A stretch of DNA of 52,026 nt, taken from the NCBI GenBank assembly GCA_028285645.1, contig JANQOV010000072.1, forward strand, positions 1-52,026, written 5' to 3'. The first letter of the stretch is position 1, and each line of letters opens with the position of its first letter. Both the position numbers and the translations under genes were made by a program. This document shows, piece after piece, positions 1-8,245 of this stretch. A model generated the notes under the pieces. It had not been told where the DNA came from, did not search any database, and saw only the letters and a program-made list of their open reading frames with translations. The stretch comes from Hyphococcus sp. (GTDB lineage Bacteria; Pseudomonadota; Alphaproteobacteria; Caulobacterales; Parvularculaceae).

Positions 1-152
1 GGAGTTCGAAGGTTCAGAGAAAGAATCAAGCAAACATAATGTAACCCTACAAATTTTGATTTATGGCAAGATTAAAGGAACGGCGCCAGGCGCCGTTCAA
101 AGCCAGTCTGCACATCAAAAAAAGAGCGCCAAGGTCAATCAGGTTGGCGCCA

Positions 153-2117
153 ATGAGCGCCACCATCATGACGGGCGATAGGGAAGACTTCGTTCCGAAG
201 CTAGGGCGTATTCGCGCCAGTGGCGGCAAGGCATCGAAGCGCTATCTCGGCAAGCTTTACGCGAAAATGGAAAAGGCGCGGCCAGGCGTCTTCGCAGCGA
301 AAGGAAAATCGACCTTCACGGGCAAACGGATCGGCCGGGGATCGGCGCATGCCACTGCGCACCGTGCATTCGCCAACTATCGCGCGCGCCGGGTCACCGT
401 GAAAATGCGTTCGGTGCGCCTTGGGGGCAATGGCGGCCCGAAAGCGCAGGCGCATCTTTATTATATCCAGCGGGATGGCACGGATCGCGAGCATGGGCCC
501 GGCAAACTATATGGCCCCGAACATGACGATGTGGACGGCAAGGCGTTTTTGGCGAAAGGCGAGGGCGACCGGCATCAATTCCGGATCATCCTGTCGCCGG
601 AGGACGCCGACGCCTTATCGGACCTCATCGATTATACGCGGGATGTCATGGCGGGCGTTGAAAACGATCTCGACACCAAACTCGATTGGGTAGCGGTCAA
701 TCACTACAATACCGACCATCCGCACACTCATATAATTCTGCGCGGAAAAGCCGATGATGGAAGCGACCTTGTCATCGCGCGCAACTACATCACCAGCGGC
801 ATTCGAAATCGGGCCCAGGAAGTCGCGACGCTGGAACTCGGCCCGCGCCACGATATTGAAATTGCACTGCAGCGCTTCGCCGAAGTCGAAAAAGAGCGCT
901 TCACGCCATTAGACCGGACGCTGATCGAGAAGTCACAGGGCGGTGTTGTAAAATTGGACCGGGCAGCATCACCCTTCGACCGGTTTCAGTTGAAGCTTAT
1001 GCGCGCCCGCTTGCGGCGGCTTGAAGCGATGAACATGGCGGCCCGGACGGACGGTGAATGGACCTTGGCGCCAAACCTTGAAACCGCGCTGCAGGAGATG
1101 GGCAAGCGCGGCGACATCATTCGCTCAATGCATGAAGCGCTCGGAAAAGATGTTTCGCCGGCGCAGGTGCGGGTTTTTGGCAATGGGAACGCGCCGAATA
1201 GACTCCTCGGCCGCGTCGCCGGTTACGGCGCCATTGATGATGGTCATGACAAGCGCTTCATGGCCGTCGACGGCGCTGACGGAAATCAATGGCGCATTGA
1301 AAGCAATTATGAGCCCGGCTGCGCGCCGCCTGTTGGCGCCATTGTCGAGATCGAAAAGTCAGCGCCAGGACCCAAAAAATCGGATCGCACCATCGCCACC
1401 ATCGCCAAGAAATCTAATGGCGTTTATTCAGATGACCTGCATCGTCAATTCGACTCATCAGCGAGCACCGAATATCGCTTTGCTCACAAGAGGCGTCTTG
1501 AAGCGCTGCGCAGGGCCGGGATCGTTTCAAGATCGCAAGACGGTTCATGGCGCATTCCGCAAGATTTTCTGGAGCGCACACAATCCTATGAACGCGCTCG
1601 GGTGCCGGCCCGCATCAGGACACTATCCTGGGTGGCGATTGAGCGACTGCAAGAGGCGAGGGCCGAAACGCTACTGGACGACTTTGTCCAAAGCGACCGG
1701 GAGGCGCCCGGCGTTGATCGCGGGTTCGGCGCCGAAATCAGAAAGGCTGTGACGGCGCGGCGGAATTGGCTTCAAGGTCAGGGTCTGTTGAATACGACCG
1801 ATCAAGCAAAGATCGATCGGGTGCGGTTGCGCGCGTTAGAACGCACTGCCATGAACGATGTTGCAGCCAACTTTGAAGAAAAGCTCGACAAGACGTTCAC
1901 TGCTTCGGCCGAGGGGCAAAAAATCGAAGGCCGCTACAAGCGACCCGTTGATCTGCCGCAGGGCCGTTTCGCCGTCGTCGAGCAGGCGAGGGAATTCACG
2001 TTGGTTCCATGGCGCGAGACGATCGAGAAAAGATGTGGCTTAGAAATCAGTGGCGTCATGCGGCGCGGGCGGGTGTCATGGACTTTTGGGAGGCAGAAAG
2101 GCGGGTTGGAGAGGTAG
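153..2117 (+). CDS. MOBP-type relaxase with DUF3363 C-terminal domain
   Basis: Conjugative relaxase (654 aa from this start) expected to nick the origin of transfer of the element and lead the strand into a recipient. The N-terminal half carries the family signature: an HLYYIQRDG block near residues 101-109 that supplies the candidate nucleophilic tyrosine, and a histidine cluster, NHYNTDHPHTH, near residues 183-193 for metal binding. The rest matches the DUF3363 region seen after this relaxase domain in alphaproteobacterial integrative conjugative elements. The frame is open from an ATG at 63, but the family normally begins shortly before an E/DxFxPxLGRIR motif, so ATG 153 or 168 is more likely; neither has a strong ribosome-binding site. 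The gene looks intact. In related elements traG usually follows directly, but here an 11 kb cargo intervenes and only a traG fragment is found at 13575. Confidence 0.88.
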   Translation: MSATIMTGDREDFVPKLGRIRASGGKASKRYLGKLYAKMEKARPGVFAAKGKSTFTGKRIGRGSAHATAHRAFANYRARRVTVKMRSVRLGGNGGPKAQAHLYYIQRDGTDREHGPGKLYGPEHDDVDGKAFLAKGEGDRHQFRIILSPEDADALSDLIDYTRDVMAGVENDLDTKLDWVAVNHYNTDHPHTHIILRGKADDGSDLVIARNYITSGIRNRAQEVATLELGPRHDIEIALQRFAEVEKERFTPLDRTLIEKSQGGVVKLDRAASPFDRFQLKLMRARLRRLEAMNMAARTDGEWTLAPNLETALQEMGKRGDIIRSMHEALGKDVSPAQVRVFGNGNAPNRLLGRVAGYGAIDDGHDKRFMAVDGADGNQWRIESNYEPGCAPPVGAIVEIEKSAPGPKKSDRTIATIAKKSNGVYSDDLHRQFDSSASTEYRFAHKRRLEALRRAGIVSRSQDGSWRIPQDFLERTQSYERARVPARIRTLSWVAIERLQEARAETLLDDFVQSDREAPGVDRGFGAEIRKAVTARRNWLQGQGLLNTTDQAKIDRVRLRALERTAMNDVAANFEEKLDKTFTASAEGQKIEGRYKRPVDLPQGRFAVVEQAREFTLVPWRETIEKRCGLEISGVMRRGRVSWTFGRQKGGLER

Positions 2118-2363
2118 AGCCTCTGAGCACGCAATTTCGGACATGAGCGCGTATTCATGAGCTTTTGGATTCTATCGCAAAACAGTCGTGAAAAGGCGTT
2201 GCTTCATGTCAAATCTGTAGACGATTTCGATAGCCGGTAGCAGAACGCGAAACTGAGCAATGTAACCTATTGATAAAATTTATAAAAATAGAATTTGAAT
2301 AAAATTTCTTGAATTTGCAGATTTGATATGCGATGGTCGATCCACCGTCCCGGAGTTCGCCTA
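2118..2363. other. Intergenic region between relaxase and cargo
   Basis: Non-coding stretch separating the GC-rich relaxase gene from the A+T-rich cargo. The part from about 2255 to 2325 is strongly AT-rich and is the likely promoter region for the 2364-4093 gene pair. No convincing -35/-10 pair, tRNA or transposase remnant could be identified. The composition change makes this a plausible left edge of the inserted cargo. Confidence 0.35.
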
Positions 2364-3011
2364 ATGCCTGTCGTTACAGAATCAATCGTTAAGCCTCTGT
2401 TAACACCGTTTCACCCTCAAATTCGCTCTGTCTTTGACATGGCGCGCGCGGAGGTCGCGCTGGTCGAAGCATTCCGTCGGGAACGCGGCCTTGCGGAATT
2501 ACGGTATCCACGAACGCTAGCCGATACGATCTACGATGCGATGTCTAACATCGTTGGGGAGGCATTTGATGCTGATGCCGATGTAAAGGTGATCTTCGAG
2601 GCTCAGTCTTTCAAAGTTCTTTTTTATCCACGAGGCCAGCAGCCGATTTTGGCGCGATTTAAAAAGGGTGATGACGAGGGTCGAGGCCAGAATCATCCGA
2701 CGCAAACGGTCATTGCTTTTAATGATCCGACTCAGTGTTTGCCAGGGTTTCCGGCAGATGCCGCCTGCGTCGACATCACTTACACGAATGATGAACTGGG
2801 CTCCGGGATCAATGAAGTCTTGATTGTCCACCGGGATGGCGACCGCGTGTTGTGGAGTTATTCCATCGACGATGCTGAGAGCGGCATTCATGATGACTAC
2901 AATATTGTGGAATTTCCGTCGGTCAGTGAACGGCCAGACGATGATGATGGCGAGGGCTTGGTTACGCCGAAAGCACCGGACGTGGATACCGAGCAATCGA
3001 CTGACGAATAA
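2364..3011 (+). CDS. Hypothetical protein coupled to an ImmA/IrrE regulator
   Basis: A 215-aa protein I do not recognise. Start chosen at ATG 2364 because GGAG lies at normal spacing before it; an upstream in-frame ATG at 2328 has no ribosome-binding site. The protein is probably cytosolic: no signal peptide or membrane segment is visible. The N-terminal 60 residues look helical, the middle is mixed alpha/beta with an FKVLFYPRG strand, and the last 35 residues are very acidic (DDDDGE near the end). Its stop overlaps the start of the XRE-ImmA/IrrE gene by one base (TAATG), so the two are almost certainly co-translated. That coupling suggests a partner or substrate of the metallopeptidase regulator, as in toxin-antitoxin-like or phage-repressor modules. 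This role is inferred from position only. Confidence 0.72.
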   Translation: MPVVTESIVKPLLTPFHPQIRSVFDMARAEVALVEAFRRERGLAELRYPRTLADTIYDAMSNIVGEAFDADADVKVIFEAQSFKVLFYPRGQQPILARFKKGDDEGRGQNHPTQTVIAFNDPTQCLPGFPADAACVDITYTNDELGSGINEVLIVHRDGDRVLWSYSIDDAESGIHDDYNIVEFPSVSERPDDDDGEGLVTPKAPDVDTEQSTDE

Positions 3012-4093
3012 TGGATAGTCGCGGTGATTTTTTGCGTCTCGCGCGTCAGCGGCGAGGCCTTACTCAGACTCAAGCTGCTCCAAAACTTAATTTGAAGCAG
3101 ACAGTTCTATCGCGAATGGAGAATGGACTCGTCGAAGTGACAGACGAGGCCATTGCTAAAGCTTCAGACGCCTATCAGTTCCCGAAAGAATTTTTTCTCC
3201 AGAATGAAACGGTTCTAGGGCCGCCGGTGAGTGTGCACCCGATGTTACGCGGAAATTCGAAGGTTGCCGCCAAAGACGTAGATATGCTGACGGCTGAGTT
3301 GAATATTCGTCTATTCAACATCCGGCGCTTCTTAGCGAATGTGGATTTATCTAGGTCGCTCAACGTCCCTGAACTACATATTGAGATGGAAGATTCGCCG
3401 AGAGCGGTTGCCAAAAAGGTCCGGCTTCACTGGCAGCTCACGCACGGCCCAATAAAAAATCTAACGCGACTGTTGGAAAGGGCTGGAGTCATCGTCGGAG
3501 TGTCTGACTTTGGTGGCGCACAAATCAGCGGAGTTATTTTTAGGCCTCCGTCTTCGCCCCCAATCGTATTATTTAATCCGACTCACCCCGCGGACCGAGT
3601 TCGTTTTACGCTGGCACACGAGCTTGGTCACCTCGTTATGCATCGGTTTCCAACTTCCACAATGGAGGATGAAGCAAACGAATTTGCTAGTGAATTCATG
3701 ATGCCTGCCGAGGAAATGCGGCAAGTATTTCGCGGTCGGAAAGTGACGATACAATATTTGGCGGCGCTAAAGCGTGAATGGCGAATGTCAATGCAGTCAT
3801 TGCTGATGTCCGCAAAACATGTCGGTGCAGTAAATTCAAACCAATATCGATATCTTTTTACACAGTTTAGTAAAAAGGGTTGGAGAACAAGGGAGCCCGC
3901 AGAGTTAGATTTCCCTCATGATCTGCCTGTTGTTCTTCCGGATATCATCAAAGTCCACCGTAACGATCTTGGTTATGATGCAGATGAGCTCTTAAGGCTG
4001 ACGCGTCTTTGCAAAGAGGAATTTGAAGCGCTCTATGGAGCAATTGACGGGAACAACTCACCGTCGCGGCCCACACTTCGCATCGTAACATAA
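3011..4093 (+). CDS. XRE-family HTH and ImmA/IrrE metallopeptidase regulator
   Basis: A 360-aa two-domain regulator. Residues about 6-58 form a Cro/C1-type helix-turn-helix (RRGLTQTQAAPKLNL followed by SRMENG). Residues about 150-260 are an ImmA/IrrE (COG2856) zinc metallopeptidase domain with HELGH at 203-207 and the downstream EDEANEFASEFMMP block at 219-232. Family members cleave a repressor or sense DNA damage and mobile-element induction. The C-terminal 100 residues are not assigned. The gene is coupled to the preceding hypothetical gene by TAATG. It ends only 9 bp before the stop of the convergent nucleotide-metabolism operon, with no room for a terminator. Composition is more A+T-rich than the surrounding chromosome. 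It is a good candidate for control of the facing operon or for half of a toxin-antitoxin-like pair, but no operator was identified. Confidence 0.88.
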   Translation: MDSRGDFLRLARQRRGLTQTQAAPKLNLKQTVLSRMENGLVEVTDEAIAKASDAYQFPKEFFLQNETVLGPPVSVHPMLRGNSKVAAKDVDMLTAELNIRLFNIRRFLANVDLSRSLNVPELHIEMEDSPRAVAKKVRLHWQLTHGPIKNLTRLLERAGVIVGVSDFGGAQISGVIFRPPSSPPIVLFNPTHPADRVRFTLAHELGHLVMHRFPTSTMEDEANEFASEFMMPAEEMRQVFRGRKVTIQYLAALKREWRMSMQSLLMSAKHVGAVNSNQYRYLFTQFSKKGWRTREPAELDFPHDLPVVLPDIIKVHRNDLGYDADELLRLTRLCKEEFEALYGAIDGNNSPSRPTLRIVT

Positions 4094-4102
4094 GTTATGA
4101 TG

Positions 4103-5299
4103 TCATTCGTCGGTGGACTGATCTTGTTTAGTCTGGCCGGATAGGGTTTGCAGATTGTTTAATTTGACTTCGTACTCTTCAGCTTTTTTTGAAAGAGATT
4201 CAATTTGGCTTTCAAGATTGCTTATTTTTTGAGCTAGCTCATTTTGAGTTCGTTCTTGCGCAAGCGCAATCTCATCTAAGCCAAATTGAATTTCTGCCGA
4301 ACCATTAGCGAGTGAATTTAATCCAGTTAAATGTCCCTCGATTGCCGTTTCAGCGGCTGAGAGTCTTGGTTCTAGTACTCTATTTTGAGCTCGAATTTCC
4401 GAATAAAAGGTTCCCCAAAGTGCAGCTACACCGATGACCACAGCCAAAACGCCTAAGAATCCGAGCCCCAGCATATCGTCAGCAGATTTCTTCGCTTTAC
4501 TTGCGGCGTCTCGGGCTTCTTCAGCTTGTCTCTTAGAATCGTAGAACATACTTGGTAGCGAACTCCGAATAGGAATTTCGCAAGGGCCGTTTTGTTTTGA
4601 TGCCTTCTTTAGATACTCATCAATTTCCCAAAAACCGCCTGTGGTGCCTAGCGGTCGTCGTCCGATCGGGGTCTCACCATCTTTGACGGCCGAAGTGGTT
4701 TTTGTAAATTCGAGCCAAATCAAGCCCTCGTTTCGCGGAATCGGATATTCTTTATCCGTCAAATTGTGCAGCGGAATACACAGCTTTCCCCAAAACCCGG
4801 GATCGATTAAGGGGCCCGTGCCTAGCAACAAGCCCCTATGAACATGTTGAATCTGAAGATTAAAGCGCAACGCGATGAATTCCGGTAAGCGGAAATCTAT
4901 ATCGCATTCAACGAACACAATAGAATTCGCTGGAACAATTAGATTATCGTTTTTCCTAGGGTCAAAGATCGTTTCGCGTTCACCGTCTTTATTGTAAAGA
5001 TATGCGACGTTCCCGATTTTGCCTTCGTATGCGGCTTTCTTTACCGGCGATTTTTTCTCATTGCTAAGGTAGAATGGCGAAATTAAGCCAGTTTCTAAAA
5101 CGTAGTCACGTATATGTTCGGCTGAAAGAAGTGATGCGGGAATTTTCGGAAATGGATCGGGGGCGGATTGCCCTTCAGTTTTTGGTTGATATTTCTCAGC
5201 TGCCTTCGCTGCGTCTTCTCTGCTTAATCGCAATTTCCCGATGTAACCACGTAGAGCATCCGCTTCATTGTTATTTGGCAAATTCTCGTTGGTCACCAT
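4103..5299 (-). CDS. Membrane-anchored dCTP deaminase/dUTPase-fold protein
   Basis: A 398-aa protein. Residues about 75-200 match the dCTP deaminase/dUTPase trimeric fold, including LRFNLQIQHVHRGLLL and the core IDPGFWGKL at 165-173 followed by PLHN. Aligned by eye to E. coli Dcd (IDPGWSGCIVLEFYN), the catalytic glutamate position is proline 176, so ordinary dCTP deamination looks unlikely. After this domain come a charged Ala/Lys-rich helix (255-275), one hydrophobic segment at about 277-297 and a long coiled coil (300-385, with LESQIESLSKKAEEYEVKL). The likely topology is a nucleotide-binding head joined to a membrane anchor. Its start lies 29 bp inside the 3' end of the PurA-like gene, so it is the last gene of that operon. 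Inference: a nucleotide sensor or membrane effector rather than a housekeeping enzyme. Confidence 0.82.
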   Translation of the reverse strand: MVTNENLPNNNEADALRGYIGKLRLSREDAAKAAEKYQPKTEGQSAPDPFPKIPASLLSAEHIRDYVLETGLISPFYLSNEKKSPVKKAAYEGKIGNVAYLYNKDGERETIFDPRKNDNLIVPANSIVFVECDIDFRLPEFIALRFNLQIQHVHRGLLLGTGPLIDPGFWGKLCIPLHNLTDKEYPIPRNEGLIWLEFTKTTSAVKDGETPIGRRPLGTTGGFWEIDEYLKKASKQNGPCEIPIRSSLPSMFYDSKRQAEEARDAASKAKKSADDMLGLGFLGVLAVVIGVAALWGTFYSEIRAQNRVLEPRLSAAETAIEGHLTGLNSLANGSAEIQFGLDEIALAQERTQNELAQKISNLESQIESLSKKAEEYEVKLNNLQTLSGQTKQDQSTDE

Positions 5300-6341
5300 T
5301 TTTGGCCTTTTTTGCTTCTATTACGTCAAATTCCGAAAAACCAAACCAGTCTATTGACTGCCCAATATCTGCTTCAGTTTTCGAGACAAATATTGAGATA
5401 TTGCTTGTGGCGTCTCCCAAATCAGTTGGATCGCCAATGTAGTCGAGATGGTTCAAAACAACCCTCGTGGGTTTGTTGGCCGCCAACGCGCGGCGAACTA
5501 GGCTTGCATCGAATTTGCCTACGCGGCGAAGTTTATTCGTAACCGTTGTGTATTCGCGCAAATCGAGTTTCTTGCCGGTTGTCGTGGCGACATCGTCCCA
5601 GGTGATTTCGTTCAATAGAGGACCTGAGTCTCCTGCGACACGGATTGGGAAGGAGCGCAACACTATTGTCACGTCATCAACGTCTAACGGGCTTATTCCC
5701 GCTTCGGCTAATGCTGCAGAAGCAGTTACAGATCGCGATGTTGCCTTTGGCCAGTACCCTCCGTCGAGCAGAGAAAGGCCAAAGCCCTGAGTGCCTTCGA
5801 TAATAACGCGGTGCTTCCTTGTTAGTTTTGATCGAAGCAACTCTGTCGTGTCGCAAACAAATTCAGATAGTGGCTCACAATGCTCGGCATCCGGTGAAGT
5901 CAACCGTAAGTTCTCTGCGCCACGAGCTGCCGCCGCCAATATTGCTGCACCGACACCGCTGCCGGTTGAGCCAATCGTTGAAACCAGTCCTGCGGTTCGT
6001 TCCCATCGTTTATGTGCGTCCGTGATAATGCGCGCATATTTGCTTACATATATACGATCTCTTGGGTACGCGAGCTCGTCAATTTCTTTAAGAAGAAGCG
6101 CAAAGTCGATGTATGAACCTGCCGGAAATACAACATCTACGTTGCGGTCAATGCACCCTGCGGGCAATTGCCGTAAAGCGAATTTCTTGCGGTTTCGGTC
6201 ATATCCCGTGTGACCTGAATTCGTTCCACCAACACGAACTACAGTGACAGGTTGGCCTTCAAATTTTCTTGCCAACTCAAGCGCAACTTTGCCTTTTCCT
6301 TCAGAGCCAAACTGACCGCCAACTATCACCGAGACCGGCAT
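5271..6341 (-). CDS. PurZ-like short adenylosuccinate synthetase homologue
   Basis: A 356-aa member of the adenylosuccinate synthetase family, close in length to archaeal PurA and phage PurZ and much shorter than bacterial PurA (about 430 aa). The GTP/IMP P-loop reads GGQFGSEGKGK at residues 8-18: the residue equal to E. coli Asp13 is Ser13. The downstream GGTNSGHT keeps the catalytic His (His44, E. coli His41). IGSTGSGVG, EGTQGFGLSL and RSFPIRVAG match further family motifs. From published work on phage PurZ as I recall it, loss of this Asp makes room for the 2-amino group of dGMP. The enzyme may therefore act on a guanine nucleotide rather than IMP, but this is inferred. AAGGGA precedes ATG at good spacing. 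It lies 20 bp after the fusion gene and overlaps the DCD-fold gene by 29 bp, making a tight operon. Confidence 0.87.
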   Translation of the reverse strand: MPVSVIVGGQFGSEGKGKVALELARKFEGQPVTVVRVGGTNSGHTGYDRNRKKFALRQLPAGCIDRNVDVVFPAGSYIDFALLLKEIDELAYPRDRIYVSKYARIITDAHKRWERTAGLVSTIGSTGSGVGAAILAAAARGAENLRLTSPDAEHCEPLSEFVCDTTELLRSKLTRKHRVIIEGTQGFGLSLLDGGYWPKATSRSVTASAALAEAGISPLDVDDVTIVLRSFPIRVAGDSGPLLNEITWDDVATTTGKKLDLREYTTVTNKLRRVGKFDASLVRRALAANKPTRVVLNHLDYIGDPTDLGDATSNISIFVSKTEADIGQSIDWFGFSEFDVIEAKKAKNGDQREFAK

Positions 6342-6361
6342 TATTTTTCCCTTTTTGTCGT

Positions 6362-8245
6362 TTACAGAAGAGTGGTGAGATTTTTCTCAAGGTCGGCTAA
6401 ACTGCCTTCGTTTTTGAGAGTCGCCTTTGCCAAGCTCTTCAAATTTATTACCTTCCTTTCGACTTCTGATTCGGATGCTGACTCAAAATCGCGATCGTTT
6501 ATCGAGCTATCCTTGCCAAGCCGATTGGAAAACCGCGCTTTCCGTAACTCCACCCCCGCCTCAATAAACAAGTGAGTGAAATTGGAGCCAAACTTCTCAA
6601 CTAGGAAGGCATGGTCTTCCGGGAATCTTAGACCATCCACCACGATTCTGTCACGTCCTTCAACTCTCCTGATTGTCCGTTCGGCGAGTTCCCGCTGTCG
6701 ACCAGACTTGTTAATCTCGCCCCCCAGCTGCTGGCGATTCGATCTGTTTACTTCTTGGCCTCGTTCTTCGAGAATTTCGTCGATAACGAGACTAAATCGC
6801 GTGTAGGCAAATCCTTTTTGCTCAAGAAATCTCGATGCGGTTGTCTTACCTGCTGCAATCGGGCCGCTGATTCCAATGACAACGGGGCGGTCAGTTGCGG
6901 TCATTTCCGGTATTATCAGAGGAGCTTCGTGCTCAGTTCCAAGTGCCTCAGAGCGCCCAGCTAAATGGAAAACACCGACTAAAGCAGATGTGATTGCATC
7001 CAATTCGTCATGAGTAACTTTATCGTCGTCGAACGTGCCAGAAATTCCGAAGTCTTGAAGTCCAATCCTCAGCCATTCAACGCCACGCCCCTTTCTGGGA
7101 ATGCGCATAATGTCTTGCGCGGCGCCGGGATAGCTTTCAATGACCGGTATTCCAAGCTTGCGAAATTTTTCCGCCAGCGAAATTCCGCGTGCGGTTAACT
7201 TTTGCATACTTGGAATTAGACTGGGATATACGTTTACGCCTCTGCGCTTCAGTTCTCGCTCGCATTCGCGCATGATGCCATATTTCTCACGGCTAGGGTC
7301 GTCGTCAAACACAGACAGGCGGCCATAGGGTAAGCAAAGCGGAGAATCGATTGAGACTAGAGTTGGCTCTGCATCAACGGTAGCCGTTATGAGGTCGTCG
7401 TCTGTAGATAAAAGGCGTGTGGCCGCTACGGTGCCATCCAATACGCACCAGCCAGTTGGTCGTTTTTCTGATCCGGTCAAGTCAATTCCAACTATGCGAG
7501 ATTGAGTAGCTGGGCTGTTGCCGAAAACGCTCGCGTAAGTTGCCGCTTTGCGTCCGTTGAGTCTGCGGCGTTTTCGAAAAGTGGGAAGTTCTTTCCAATA
7601 CTTGGGTGCCGACCACTCTTCGAACTGAATGGTTTTACTAAACAGATCGGATTGAAAACCAAGGCGTTTAATCGTCTTGTCGAAAATTGCTCCCATCGCT
7701 GCAATATCGACCCGATTATAAAAAATCAGTTCATTTAGAGCTTCTTTGTCGCCTCGAAGAAATCGGTGCCACAGCAACACCGCTGCCGCTCCATCAACAC
7801 TCTCTATTTCCTCGCGGAATGAAATTCCCAATTGTCTTTCTATTGACTTCTGACCGCCCTTAAGCCCGGCGCGTCGACATAAATACATTAAATCTATGTG
7901 AACGGGAGGGAGTTCAATTTCTTCGAACTCTTTCTTGAGAAATTTATTGTCAAAACGAATTCCATTGAATGTAATCATCGCTTCGGCATTTGAGGCAGCC
8001 GAAAGCAACGCATCCGGATTGTCGCCCTTAATAAGCGTTTGTGCTTTCCCGTCGAACGACCACCCTACTATCGTAATTTCATCATAGAAATGACTGAGGC
8101 CAGTGGTTTCAATGTCCAAGAAAAGTACTTTTTCGGGATGAGCGTGGCAAATGCTAAGCTCTTGCTGCAGTTTAGCCGGTACTACGTAGGGTCGGCGGTC
8201 ACTCCCCCTTCTATTCACTAAGTTCTTGCTCAGTGCCTTCGTCAT
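6362..8245 (-). CDS. RNase H-like exonuclease, DUF429 and nucleotide kinase fusion
   Basis: First gene of the three-gene operon, 627 aa, with three recognisable domains. Residues about 38-200 are a DnaQ/RNase H-like 3'-5' exonuclease of the YprB type: LFLDIETTGL (41-50), FNGIRFD (93-99), HIDLMYLCR (116-124) and YNRVD (176-180) keep the acidic metal ligands. Residues about 250-430 are a DUF429 domain (GIDLTGS, VSIDSPL, SYPGAAQDIMRIPRKGRG and HDELDAITSALV), also RNase H-fold and of unknown substrate. Residues about 454-610 are a P-loop kinase resembling dephospho-CoA/deoxynucleoside monophosphate kinases (GISGPIAAGKTT at 458-469, VVDGLRFPED at 535-544). Start is the first ATG, with only a weak ribosome-binding site. 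I know of no described protein with this domain order. Together with the PurA-like partner it points to processing or supply of an unusual nucleotide. Confidence 0.85.
   Translation of the reverse strand: MTKALSKNLVNRRGSDRRPYVVPAKLQQELSICHAHPEKVLFLDIETTGLSHFYDEITIVGWSFDGKAQTLIKGDNPDALLSAASNAEAMITFNGIRFDNKFLKKEFEEIELPPVHIDLMYLCRRAGLKGGQKSIERQLGISFREEIESVDGAAAVLLWHRFLRGDKEALNELIFYNRVDIAAMGAIFDKTIKRLGFQSDLFSKTIQFEEWSAPKYWKELPTFRKRRRLNGRKAATYASVFGNSPATQSRIVGIDLTGSEKRPTGWCVLDGTVAATRLLSTDDDLITATVDAEPTLVSIDSPLCLPYGRLSVFDDDPSREKYGIMRECERELKRRGVNVYPSLIPSMQKLTARGISLAEKFRKLGIPVIESYPGAAQDIMRIPRKGRGVEWLRIGLQDFGISGTFDDDKVTHDELDAITSALVGVFHLAGRSEALGTEHEAPLIIPEMTATDRPVVIGISGPIAAGKTTASRFLEQKGFAYTRFSLVIDEILEERGQEVNRSNRQQLGGEINKSGRQRELAERTIRRVEGRDRIVVDGLRFPEDHAFLVEKFGSNFTHLFIEAGVELRKARFSNRLGKDSSINDRDFESASESEVERKVINLKSLAKATLKNEGSLADLEKNLTTLL

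Noticed and set aside
4103-5299. Annotation as a functional dCTP deaminase
   Set aside because: The residue aligned with the catalytic Glu is Pro, so only the fold is claimed.
5271-6341. Housekeeping purA
   Set aside because: Too short for bacterial PurA, Ser replaces the catalytic Asp, and it lies in A+T-rich mobile-element cargo.
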